From contig OZ037888.1 of assembly GCA_964035575.1 (NCBI GenBank), positions 806,001 through 870,000 on the forward strand: a stretch of 64,000 nt of DNA, written 5' to 3'. The position numbers and the translations under genes are program-made. Shown here in pieces: positions 51,617-61,320 of the stretch. Origin of the DNA: Rhynchopus sp. YZ270_cl-10 (Eukaryota; Euglenozoa; Diplonemea; Diplonemida; Diplonemidae). Every line of letters starts with the position of its first letter. Positions within the stretch are counted from its first letter, which is position 1. The notes under the pieces are model-generated. The model ran no database searches. It saw nothing but the letters and a program-made list of their open reading frames with translations, and had not been told where the DNA came from.

Positions 51617-51656
51617 AGTGCCTGCGTCCCAGAGGCGTTTGCACTATCAACTTCAC
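51617..51656 (+). repeat. Family B repeat, 3' half
   Basis: AGTGCCTGCGTCCCAGAGGC is followed by GTTTGCACTATCAACTTCAC. It is identical to the copy at 9188 over this length. Confidence 0.75.
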
Positions 51657-51920
51657 TTTTTTTCTTCATCCGACAGGATGAAGTTTTGCGTTTGCTAGGT
51701 GACTCTACACACGATTCTTTAGATCACTCTCATCATTTCTTCTTCTTTTTTGAAGTGACAAAAAGCAACCTTTTTGTGTGTTTTTTGTCGAACTCTACTC
51801 GCATTGTGCCGGTCAGGCACATTTGACATAGCCATCCAAACGCTCTGCATGGTAGGGTCACATGACCACGTAGGTCATCTCCAACCTCTAAAACCCCAGT
51901 TTTCTTGGGAGGCCACGGAC

Positions 51921-51969
51921 TAATGGTGGCAGTATTGTGATGGGCCCCATCACAATACTGCCACCATTA
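51921..51969. repeat. Perfect 49-bp palindrome
   Basis: TAATGGTGGCAGTATTGTGA plus TGGG pairs perfectly with its reverse around a single C, giving 24-bp arms. No repeat family is recognised and there is no clear target duplication. Confidence 0.85.
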
Positions 51970-52196
51970 CACGGTACCCCCTTGGCGGAAACCCTGTGTT
52001 CAGTCATAACATTATTTCGGTGGGAAACGGGTGTGCAGTTGTACATACGTAAGTATGCATGGCTTCACACAACCCAGCACAAAGCAACAAAAACAAAAAA
52101 AAAACAAAAAAAACGTGGACAATGGTTATTCCTTGTCGGGAGTGGCTCGAGGCTCTCCCAGTCTATCCTGCCAAACAAACGCTTTTTTTTTTTGTC

Positions 52197-52236
52197 AGAT
52201 GTGTGTGAACGAGAGGGCATATTCATCATGACAATG
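52197..52236 (+). repeat. Family C hairpin repeat
   Basis: AGATGTGTGTGAACGAGAGG is followed by GCATATTCATCATGACAATG. Confidence 0.65.
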
Positions 52237-52826
52237 ATCATTTTTTTTTGTTTTGTTTTTACCCGGATAGCTCGCCTTCTTTTTTCTTTTTTTTGTACCA
52301 TGCGCTGCGTATCGTTTACACTGTTTCTCAAGTGTTATGGATGAGTGCGGAATCATCTGTACGGAGTTGATGACGGGCCTGTTTTCTACGCACACTACTT
52401 TGTGAGCGGAAAGTGTCATGTCGTTCACCCAACCGTGCTCCGCAATACCACCCAAGTGTGGAAGCGTCAACGCATCAAACAACTGCAAGAAAGGGCGGGG
52501 GTGAGGGAACGACGAGTGACACTTTGTCAAATGTGATTATCATCAAAACAAAAAGAAATCAAATGAAAACCTTTTAACCTCCCAACCCAAAGATTGACCC
52601 CCACACCCGGCGACGGTCGATTCAAACAAATAGCGTAGCTCTCTTTTTTCAAATTGTTCACAATACGAAACATTTTACCCACCCACCGCAACATCTTCTC
52701 ACAGGAAAAAGGGTGCCAACAATGACACAACGCTGGCAGCACGCTGTGCTCTTGGTTGCATAGGTGACTGTTTGCAGTGCAGTCTGCACATCTCAATACT
52801 CCTCCCCACACCCCCACACACAACCA

Positions 52827-54706
52827 ATGTCTGACCCTATCAGCCCCCCCAACCAGCCCCAAGGCCGACAACTGCTTGCTGGGAGGGATAGGATGGCGGT
52901 GATAAGGAATATGGGGTTTAGTGGGGAGGAGGAGACAAAGCTGATGGCACTTGCCAACGACCAGACAGTCGTAGACCTCTTCCGCACCATCATGCCGGAC
53001 ACAAGCAACCAGGAGTACATCCCCTACATGCGCGAGGCCCTGCTGCGGGTACTGCACTGCGCAGGCGACGGGCTCGACTCGATGAACGAACGCCGCAACA
53101 TGGCTGTCGAGAACGCATTGGCAGAGGCTCAGGCCAAACACGAAGGCGAGATGGCGAAGGCAGTGTCCGCTGCTGTGCAGGAGGCCGAACGCACGCATGC
53201 CGAGGTGCTGGCACTGAAGCTGTCACAGCAGCAACGCAAATTCGAGAAGGCTGCCCTCAAGCAAGTAGACGCAAAGGAGGCTGAGGCACGCAAGACACAC
53301 CGCAGGTACTGCGAACAGGTGCTTGCCACAGAGGCGTCCTTAGGCAAGCGTGCGCAGCTTATCGAGCTCAAGGCCAATGCAGAGCTCAAACGGCTTCGCA
53401 TCAAGCAAAAGCTTCCCTTCGGCGACATACCCGCCACACAGCGTATGGAGCACACACATGAGTTGCCGCCCTTTGATGAGAGCGACCCTGAATATGACCC
53501 GGTCGAGTTTGAGCTGGAGGCACCCACCCCAGATGTTATAGGTATGGCTTTGTCAGAATACCCACAGTATTACCACCTGATTTTTACCCCGCGTATAGGC
53601 GCGTATAGCGCGTAAAGGCTGGGAAAGGTGGGTTTTGGCCTATACGGGCCTTTACGCGCCTTTACGCTCCTATACGCGGGGTAAAAATTAGGTGGTATTA
53701 GCCATCTTTACTCCAAAAAACCCCAAAACCAGCAACCCTGAAGGACAGCCAAGAGGCGTTGACCTTTAAGTTAGAATGCATGCTGCAGGGTCTGTCACAG
53801 ATGTACGCACACATTGAGGAGAACACTTTGGAGCGTGTACAGCACGTCAGGCAGGAGGTGGAGGAGGAGGCACGCGCTGCGGTGGAGGAGGCGTATCAAA
53901 AGGTCGATGCGATAGCGGAGGCGAAGGGGGCAGAGATGGCGGAGAGGGCGCTGGAGGAGTACAAGATCGAGCTGGAGCTGGCCAAACCGGTTCTGGAGAA
54001 TATGATATGCATGACAGACCTGAGTGGCGCAGACATGGACGGAATGGAATCAGAAATCGCCGCACAAAGAGAAAAAGACCTTCTCCTCGAAACCCTCAAA
54101 AGCCAACGCACCTCCATCGCCACCGACACCATCGGTCTCGAATGTGAAGTCCAAATTGACCCAGAAACGGAATCCCTCCTCCACGCCTCCTTAACAGCCA
54201 TCTCCAATATGCTTGCTGTTACAACGCAACTAGCCGCACCCCTTTCCGATCTCGCAAAGTCATGCTTCACCTATATTAAAGACTGTGTACCCTTTACAGT
54301 GAAGGCGAAGCTCCCTCCGCATGATCTACCAGCAGTGCATCTCAATGCAATGGTTCTGCTTGGGGTGGGGGGCTCGCGTGGAGGGGCTCCTGTAGTTACA
54401 CCACAGTGTGCAGGGTTGACAGTGATGTCGTTGTCATCTGACAGCTGTGTGTACAGCAGTCTTGAAGGCGCGTCGTCGCCCGCGGTAGGGGCCTATCTTA
54501 ACAGAGTTGCTGCGCCGGTGCGGTGTGTGTCGGCGTCGGGTGGGGGTGGTGGTGGTGGACGATCCTCAGATCGTGCACTGCAAGTGGCAAACCTGGGTCT
54601 CGTGCCGCGAAATCGAATGAGACTCACAAAGTGCCTCCCTTCATCGTCAACACCCTACTCCCGCAATAACCAGCCAATCGGCTCAAAGACCTTTGTGTTT
54701 GAGTGA
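52827..54706 (+). CDS. Unknown coiled-coil protein (2 exons)
   Basis: Exons are 52827-53541 and 53733-54706, joined in phase 1 across a 191-bp intron (GTATGG...AACCAG). The protein has 562 residues. About residues 85-200 are Ala/Glu/Lys-rich with heptad spacing, and a second such stretch (QVEEEARAAV type) opens exon 2, so two long coiled coils flank an acidic middle (ESDPEYDPVEFELE). The C-terminal 150 residues are Gly/Ser-rich, including an eight-Gly run. There are no membrane or catalytic motifs. A cytoskeletal or flagellar role is only a guess from composition. A MITE (53573-53695) occupies most of the intron. The ATG follows a pyrimidine-rich leader in which TTTGCAG, about 50 bp upstream, could be an acceptor. 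Confidence 0.8.
53573..53695. mobile_element. 123-bp MITE inside an intron
   Basis: The ends CCACCTGATTTTTACCCCGC pair inverted over more than 30 bp with a few mismatches. TATTA stands on both sides (53568-53572 and 53696-53700), a 5-bp target duplication. It is the same family as 7557-7651. Confidence 0.85.
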
Positions 54707-55070
54707 AAAAGTGGGGAGGGGTGAGGGTGAGGATGTAGTTCGGCGAGAGGTCTGTGTTGTGAAGGTGGTAAGGGGGAAAGGAGACGTGGCTATTATGTCG
54801 TTTCCTCCCATATTTCACTTTACAGTGGTGTGGGAAGAAGAATACATAACGGCCCCTTCTCTACCCCCCCACCCAACCCCGTTTTTTGCAAAGCGAGAAA
54901 AAACGGCCTCATTATTTAGATTTCAATCTCCCCCCCTTTTTTTTTTTTTTTCACTCACTTTTTTTTCTACAGGCACCCCCCTCTACTTTACCCATATTTT
55001 TTTGAATTTGTAAACAGTAGTTGCTTACCCACATCATTCTTTTCATTTCCTCTTCTTTCTCGCTCAGTTG
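54707..55070. other. Short intergenic stretch
   Basis: About 360 bp of pyrimidine-rich DNA ending in CTTTCTCGCTCAG, three bases before the next start codon. That AG is a plausible trans-splice acceptor. Nothing else is recognised. Confidence 0.5.
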
Positions 55071-56784
55071 ATGTCCGTATGGGATGTGTTCCTCGAGCCT
55101 ATTGAATCGTGTGAAGGTGTCTTTGATGTTTCCGATTTGAATGTCGGTGGGGACACTTATGCCACTGCGAAGTTGGTGAACAGGGAGACGCGGGTGGCTT
55201 ATCACTGCACTGCACATGACATGGAGGAGGCAGGGAAGCAGAGAGAGAGCATGCTTGCCACTGTCAGGGAAGCGACGCACGCGAACTGCGGCACATTTCG
55301 GTCGGAGTGGGTGACGGACGGAGTGGGGTTCGTGCTGCAGACAATGTCAGAGTCGGAGGTGCTGTTGGAGGAGGTGGAGGATGAGGATATGGTGCCGGTG
55401 ATCTTCATGCAGGTGGTGGACGCACTGATGTACGTACAACGGTATCTGTGCATGACGTACACCAGCTTGGATGATCTATTTGTCTTGACCGCGTCACGCA
55501 AGGTTGTGCTGCGCAACTTCTCCCAGCTCGCGCCCTTCGGTGCCAAGGAGGAGCGCTCCCATGAACCCCTCGCCCGCTTCTTCTCGCAGCTCCACCCCGG
55601 TGGTAACCCACTCCTCCCTGAAGCGCTTGAGCTTGTGTCCGACCTTGTGTACTCTAAGTGCTACGTCGGGAACGTGATACACTCAAAGTACTTCGTGTCC
55701 ACAGTGTTTTCTGTACAGCCTACCATGGTGGCGCTGCATCCACAGCAGGAAGGTGTTGTCATGGTATGTGATAGGTAAAGATGGGGTTCATGGGGTAGTT
55801 TTCTAGTGTAATGTCATTCCGCACGACGTTCATGAAGAGAGATATTTAGAACCATGGTGTGTTCCCTGCATGGTAGACGGTATAGCTGTGACACATGAGT
55901 CACATTCCACCACTTCGCCGGCCAGAAATAAAACCCCAAACGCTAACTGTTAAGGTTCCCTACGACCCCTTTTCATTTCTCCCCCATTTTTTTTTCTACA
56001 GTCGATCGAACACACCGGCTTGCAGGCTGCTGTGACGTGCCTTCTGCATGACACGGAGAGTTTGTCGAAGCTGTTTGCGGTGTTGCGGACGGATCAGTTT
56101 GAGGACAGTTTGAGTTTGGGCACAGTGCTGGGTGATATCGTGAATGCGGAGCACAGTGTGGTGAAGGCAGATCTTGCCGCAGCTCGTGCACGGCTGGCCG
56201 AAGCGGAGGAGCGCATCCGTTGTCTCGAGGATACGCTCAACAGCCAGAACTCAGTCTCGCAGCAGTGGGGCAACGGCGGCACACAGAGCTTTGGTGGCAG
56301 TGAAGCGGTGTGCGGCAAGCGCAAGCGTGAGACCCTCAACGCGCGTGACGAAAGCATCGTGTGGTGTCTCGCAAAGGAGTACGCGAAAGGGAACCTCACA
56401 GAGTGCCGCAGGCTGAAAGCACTCTGCCCGGAATCGTTTTTCCAGTATGTCAGGGTTGGTTTTTGTATTGTTAGAAATCGCCCATTTCTTTTCCACATCA
56501 ACAACTCCCCCCTTTTTGCAGGTCCGAGTTGGTAAAGGAAACCCTGGCAGACGCACTGCGTGTCACCCTTGTGGATGTGGTGGGGGTGGAGAACGGGGCC
56601 GTAACAAACAAGGCCAAGCGGGCGAAAGTCTCCAAACACACACCCAGCACAGAGGTGAGAGGGTGAACACATGCAGACAACCCACCACCCACCCACCACC
56701 ACGCAGCACCTGGACGACGTGGCCCAGGGTTGCCACCTGCAGACCGCTCTCAAATTAGCCGTCGAAATATACCACCCGGAGTAA
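55071..56784 (+). CDS. Unknown protein with kinase-like N-terminal region (4 exons)
   Basis: Exons are 55071-55763, 56002-56444, 56522-56654 and 56707-56784, with introns of 238, 77, 52 bp; donors are GTATGT, GTATGT and GTGAGA. The product has 448 residues. The first 200 recall a protein kinase fold in order: YATAKLVNRETRVAYHC, a Glu-bearing helix, FMQVVDALMYVQRYLCMTY, VVLRNFSQLAPFG, and HEPLARFFSQL. There is no glycine loop, HRD or DFG motif, so if it is a kinase fold it is inactive. A short coiled coil follows (DLAAARARLAEAEERIRCLE), then a basic GKRKRE signal and a helical C-terminus. The third-exon frame is fixed by the donor GTATGT at 56445, which keeps the frame open to a stop at 56784. 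Scaffold or regulator is a guess. Confidence 0.75.
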
Positions 56785-57010
56785 CGCAGAGAGAGTGGAA
56801 GCAAGGGCATTTTTTTTTTGTACTAGAATCTTGGGTCGTATGGTGATGACGTCAAAAGACTTGTGGGTGAAAATTTCCTGCAGAGTGCTTCTGAGTTAAT
56901 CTGGTGGTGCCACCGAGAAGGACTACCGTTCACCAATCACTTCACCCTTTCTCCATAAGGGTCTCTGTCAGAGCAATGTACGGCATATTTTCTGTGTACA
57001 CCAATGAAAT

Positions 57011-57085
57011 GCTTCTCTGGGGTTCGATAACCCGTGGAGAAGTAGTGCCTTCTGCGTACGGTGTACGGTGAGGCGTTTGCACTTA
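57011..57085 (+). repeat. Family B repeat
   Basis: CTTCTC pairs with GAGAAG around TGGGGTTCGATAACCCGTG. GTGAGGCGTTTGCACTTAC follows. The hairpin stem differs from other B copies (CACTCCG/CGGAGTG) but is still paired. Confidence 0.7.
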
Positions 57086-57086
57086 C

Positions 57087-57156
57087 AGTGGAGATTGCAC
57101 AAACTGTGGCAACACAACCGAGGCAACTGCACTACTCCAACAAATTTAAACAAAAC
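57087..57156 (+). repeat. Family G repeat
   Basis: CAGTGGAGATTGCACAAACT is followed by GTGGCAACACAACCGAGGCA and ACTCCAACAAATTT. It abuts a family B copy. Confidence 0.7.
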
Positions 57157-57916
57157 TTTGCTTTTCTGGGAACTGCCTCCAATATTAGTCTTAGCATTTT
57201 GTATTTCGCAAAAAACTGATCGTCTCATTGCACAACAACGAAGCACTCCACACATTTTCGTGGAAGGGACGGGAAGGATCTTACCCCCAACGAAACGTTG
57301 TGTTTCCACTCTCCCATGTGGTCCTGTTGTGCCGTTCTGTTGTAGTATCAGTCAGTGCATAGGGAAAATTCATCTCTTCCTCTGCCATCTTGACAAGCGA
57401 AGCTCTGTGAAAGAGCACCGTACATCATTATGCAAGCAATGCGATGTTACTATCGAAGGAGGAGAAGTGAAAAAAAGCGTTTTGTAATTATATGGCCCAT
57501 TCGAGAAGAGGGATGTGTTGTAGTACCAAAGCAGTACATAGGCGATGAAGCAGGCTTAGTATGAGGGGTTAGTATCGTCTGATCGATTTGTTCTTTTTTC
57601 TTGCCTCATACGCGGCAAACCTTTTTTGTATCATGATGTAAAAGAATCGACCATTCCCTTCCCCCCCACCCAAACTGTACACCTACCAATACGGGTGGGT
57701 TGATTTTTTGTTCTCTTGAATTATGAAATTACGTTCCCAAAAAAAACACACTATGGGGAGATCCGGGTGCCCGCAACAACAATATTCACAAAAAATCACA
57801 AAAAATCACAACAAATCACAACAAATCACACAAAATCACATAAAATAAATACAAAAAATCACAAAAAAAAAATTCTATTCACAACAAATCACAAAAAATC
57901 ACAAAAATCACAAAAA

Positions 57917-59953
57917 ATGGGGCTAGGTCCGGAGGCAGACACGCTGTGGCGCCATCTGAACAAGATGGCTGCGGAGCGAGCGGACGGGGATAAAGTTCTG
58001 GCATCGGTCAAGTGGAACGAACGTCTGGCCGTGTGTGTCCAGCGGGAGGTGGGCGCCACATTGCTGAAGAGAGGCGCCCTGTGCTTCAGCCTTGCGGTCA
58101 CGCGCACAGCAGTGCCAGCGAAAGCAGTGTCCCTCGACAAAAGCTACTACGTCTCGCCAGACCCTCCCGATGACCGTTTCCCTTCGTACGTGGATGACCA
58201 TCTGTACCGCTTGTCTGAGAACGACTGTGAAGTTGAAGAGGAACCTGTCGCTCCCGTCGCCCCTGATCCCCTTTATGACGTCGACGAAGCCACGGCAGCG
58301 ATGGAGGCATGGCTGAGCCGACAAGCGGGCAAGGAATCCACCCATCCGTCCACCCTTGAAGTACCCTCCACTCCCTGCGAAGACCCTGCAACAGCATTCA
58401 AGGCGCTGGAGACATGTGACCCCCCGCCGGCCCTGCCGCTACAGCTGTCCTCCCTCGGGTGCTCCGTTCCCGCGGACTTCCGCTACACAGTGGGCGACTG
58501 TTGCTTCGATGCCGTGGCGTACCAGTGCGGGAGGAGTGCGGGGTCCCTGAGACAGGCGGCGATTGCACAGGTGGTCCAAGACGAGGACTTAGCGGCTCGC
58601 GCTGAACCAAGTGTCGGAGTATGGGCGCGACAGATGAGCATCGCTGGGTGTGCGCGTCCTGACACTTGGGCTGACATGGTGACGGTTAGCGGCCTGGCCC
58701 GAGCTCTGCATTCCCTGGTGGTGGTGTTCATTGGTGGCCATCGACCGTCGGTCTTCACCCCCTCAGGCGAAGTGGGATACCGTCGGGTGCTCGCACTAGC
58801 CCACGATGGCCGCACCGCAGGTCACTTCACGCCGGTCAATATCCCCGAGAAGCTGACGCAGTTCCTCCTCATGCATGAACCGACCCCGCGCCTGCCGCCT
58901 CTCACTTGTGTGTCACGCGAGGGGCTTCTGGACTGCCCCCTGGAAGACTCACGGGCGGATTTCGGGAAATGCGAGCTGTGCTCGGCTGCGGTCCTCGGTC
59001 GTGAACGTCATTGGGAGTGTCGGGAGTGCTCAGTTTGGGTGTGTGTGCCGTGTCGTTCCCTCCCCTCAACCTGCCCGCGGGCCCTGCCAGTGTCCAGCAA
59101 GCCATGCGCGGCGAGGATCATTGCGCGCGCGCACGAGATGATTGACCCCAAGAGCATTAACTTGGTGAAGGTACAGCGTGAAGCTCGCGTGACCAGCCAA
59201 GTGGAGACTGCAAAGGCGCGGAGGGCACAGACGCAACGCAACATGAGACAGGCATCATCAGACGTCCAGGGACAAGAGAGCGGCTACTCCACCACACATT
59301 CAGCCCTCCCTACTCCGGTCGCGTCCTCGGTGCCCCCTGTCGCACAAGCAGTTGCCCGTCCCGGCGCCTCTGCGCAGTCACACCCTGGTTCGGACGGGGC
59401 AACACAACCTCAGACCGGTACGGAGAGTGGCTTCTCAAACACCCACTCAGCCCTCCCCGTATCTTCTTCCTCTGAGGCAGTTCCCTCTTCCGTCCACCCG
59501 AGAGAGCAGCCGCCCGCCGCATCGCAGGGCAGCGAGTTCTCTATGGACCTCATCGACGAATCAGAACTCGCAGTCCCCATGTCTGACGCCACTTCGGCCC
59601 CCAGCACGTACACGCAATCGGAGAGTGGCTCTCAACCCGCACCTACAGCCCTCCCGACCAACGTGCCGTTCTATGCCGGTATGGCGCCCTGCCCAGGATT
59701 CAACAACATGGGGTGTCCAGCGACCGCCGAGGCGTGGAAGGACACGTTCTACCCGAACACGCTTCAGCACCAGTCGCTGGCAGCGGGAGGGGATTGGCAG
59801 TCGGTGGATGACGCCCTCACCTGCCTCTACCTGTGGAAAGAAGCGAAGAAGCCGTCGATGAGCTCCGACGAGGTGGAAGAGGCTTACACCCTCTACAACC
59901 GTCTGCGGGGCCTAAAGCGGAGCAGGAACTCGCGGCCGTCCCAGAGCACTTGA
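57917..59953 (+). CDS. OTU-type cysteine protease with zinc finger, inside a TIR element
   Basis: 678 residues from the ATG at 57917; upstream in-frame sequence is terminal-repeat DNA. About residues 183-306 resemble an OTU deubiquitinase: GDCCFDAVAY with the nucleophile C195, a tryptophan-containing middle (RPDTWADMVTVSGLARAL), and GHFTPV with H303. The Asp usually just before the Gly-Asp/Asn-Cys motif is Val here; D187 nearby may not replace it. About residues 352-386 hold a Cys-rich zinc finger (CELCSAAV, HWECRECSVWVCVPC). A Ser/Pro/Thr-rich tail follows in which ESGYSTTHSALP and ESGFSNTHSALP repeat, then a conserved-looking, Trp-containing C-terminus. OTU enzymes cleave ubiquitin chains and occur as accessory proteins in several transposon superfamilies. 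It may protect or mature an element protein, or act on host ubiquitin; this is inference. Confidence 0.78.
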   Translation: MGLGPEADTLWRHLNKMAAERADGDKVLASVKWNERLAVCVQREVGATLLKRGALCFSLAVTRTAVPAKAVSLDKSYYVSPDPPDDRFPSYVDDHLYRLSENDCEVEEEPVAPVAPDPLYDVDEATAAMEAWLSRQAGKESTHPSTLEVPSTPCEDPATAFKALETCDPPPALPLQLSSLGCSVPADFRYTVGDCCFDAVAYQCGRSAGSLRQAAIAQVVQDEDLAARAEPSVGVWARQMSIAGCARPDTWADMVTVSGLARALHSLVVVFIGGHRPSVFTPSGEVGYRRVLALAHDGRTAGHFTPVNIPEKLTQFLLMHEPTPRLPPLTCVSREGLLDCPLEDSRADFGKCELCSAAVLGRERHWECRECSVWVCVPCRSLPSTCPRALPVSSKPCAARIIARAHEMIDPKSINLVKVQREARVTSQVETAKARRAQTQRNMRQASSDVQGQESGYSTTHSALPTPVASSVPPVAQAVARPGASAQSHPGSDGATQPQTGTESGFSNTHSALPVSSSSEAVPSSVHPREQPPAASQGSEFSMDLIDESELAVPMSDATSAPSTYTQSESGSQPAPTALPTNVPFYAGMAPCPGFNNMGCPATAEAWKDTFYPNTLQHQSLAAGGDWQSVDDALTCLYLWKEAKKPSMSSDEVEEAYTLYNRLRGLKRSRNSRPSQST

Positions 59954-60267
59954 GTTTTTCTTTTTCATTCTTTACTTTTGTTTGGCTTTTAGCCTCCCCC
60001 CTCCCCCTTTGCCTATTGGTTTTATTTTATTTTATTTTTAGAATTAGAGTGTACAGCTAGGTAGGACCAGACGTCGTTAACAGCTATGAACCAAAGAGGT
60101 TCTCAGTGTCGTCGGCCAAGCCCCTTCACCAAAAAAGACTACAACAAGAAAACAAACACACAGAAAAAAAAGTAAAAGAATGCCCTTCCTCAGTCCGGAA
60201 GTATCACCTCAACCGGTCACACCTGCCGTAAAATAGAGAGAGGTTACAGAATACAAAAAAAAAAAAA

Positions 60268-60780
60268 AAAAAAAAAAAACAAAAAATCACAAGCAATCAC
60301 AAAAAAAAAATCCTATTCACAAAAAATCACAAGCAATCACAAACAAAAAATCTTATTCACAAAAAATCACACAAAATCACAAAAAAATAAATCCTATTCA
60401 CAAAAAATCACAAACAATCACAAAAAATCACAAAAAATCACAAAAAGTGGATGTGATTTTTTGTGATTGTTTGTGATTTTTTGTGAATAGGATTTATTTT
60501 TTGTGATTTTGTGTGATTTTTTGTGAATAAGATTTTTTGTTTGTGATTTTTTGTGATTGTTTGTGAATAGGATTTTTTTTTTGTGATTTTTTGTGATTTT
60601 TGTGATTTTTTGTGATCGTTTGTGTTTTTTTGCGAATAGGATTTATTTTTTGTGATTGTTTGTGATTTTTTGTGAATAGGATTTATTTTTTGTGATTTTG
60701 TGTGATTTTGTGTGAATAAGATTTTTTGTTTGTGATTGTTTGTGATTTTTTGTGAAGAGGATTTTTTTTTTGTGATTGCT
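60268..60780. repeat. Subterminal AATCACAAAAA array with large fold-back
   Basis: Units of AATCACAAAAAATCAC and CCTATTCACAAAAAATCAC run to about 60445. The complementary units (TTTTTTGTGATTG) then run on to the right terminal repeat. The two halves can pair over more than 150 bp. A shorter array of the same units lies at 57788-57915 inside the left end. Confidence 0.9.
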
Positions 60781-60827
60781 TGTGAATATTGTTGTTGCGG
60801 GCACCCGGATCTCCCCACACTACCACT

Positions 60828-61027
60828 NNNNNNNNNNNNNNNNNNNNNNNNNNNNNNNNNNNNNNNNNNNNNNNNNNNNNNNNNNNNNNNNNNNNNNNNN
60901 NNNNNNNNNNNNNNNNNNNNNNNNNNNNNNNNNNNNNNNNNNNNNNNNNNNNNNNNNNNNNNNNNNNNNNNNNNNNNNNNNNNNNNNNNNNNNNNNNNNN
61001 NNNNNNNNNNNNNNNNNNNNNNNNNNN
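60828..61027. other. 200-base assembly gap (N)
   Basis: Exactly 200 N between the right flank of the OTU element and an Asn/Gly-coding repeat. The round length suggests a placeholder, so the true distance is unknown. Confidence 0.98.
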
Positions 61028-61320
61028 ACAACAATGGTGGTGGTGGTTACAACAACAACAACAATGGTGGCGGTTACAACAACAACAACAACAATGGAGG
61101 ATACAACAACAACAACAACGGTGGTGGGTACAACAACAACAACGGTGGTGGGTACAACAACAACAACGGCGGAGGAGGTTACAACAACAACAACAATGGT
61201 GGTGGCTACAACAACAACAACAACAACAACAATGGCTACCCGGCACCCCCACAGGGCAACGGAGGATACAACAACAACAACAACAACGGTGGTGGCTACA
61301 ACAACAACAACCACTACTAA
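61028..61320 (+). CDS. Asn/Gly/Tyr-rich protein, C-terminal part only
   Basis: The frame enters from the gap and ends at TAA 61320. About 97 residues are visible, almost all in units of GGGY followed by four to eight Asn, with one break (GYPAPPQGNGGY) near the end and a C-terminal HY. Poly-Asn/Gly/Tyr stretches of this kind are typical of low-complexity, condensate-forming or RNA-binding proteins, and also of cell-wall proteins. The missing N-terminus would decide. The other two frames on this strand (poly-Thr, poly-Gln) are less likely because only this one gives a regular protein repeat with a clean stop. Confidence 0.65.

Larger units (their letters stand above)
50361..52826. other. Intergenic stretch with nested repeats
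   Basis: It holds a partial E (about 50776), F (50835, 51222), A (about 51176, 51287), D (51400), B (51617), a perfect palindrome (51921-51969) and C (52197). No gene is supported. Confidence 0.6.
56785..57748. other. Intergenic stretch with B and G repeats
   Basis: It holds a family B copy (57011-57085) followed at once by a family G copy (57087-57156). No gene is supported in the rest. Confidence 0.6.
57754..60817 (+). mobile_element. 3.06-kb TIR element carrying an OTU-protease gene
   Basis: The 38-bp terminal inverted repeats are identical (57754-57791 and 60780-60817), starting TGGGGAGATCCGGGTGCC. CACTA flanks both ends (57749-57753 and 60818-60822), a 5-bp target duplication. Inside the ends are arrays of AATCACAAAAA units; the right array folds back on itself around 60446. 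The only long gene encodes an OTU-protease/zinc-finger protein. No transposase is visible, so it either moves with help from another element or uses an unrecognised enzyme. Identical ends suggest a recent insertion. Confidence 0.85.

Noticed and set aside
57749-57760. CACTA(TG) at the left end taken as a CACTA/EnSpm or Transib terminus
   Set aside because: The right end does not carry the inverse; CACTA occurs in direct orientation on both sides, so it is the target duplication.
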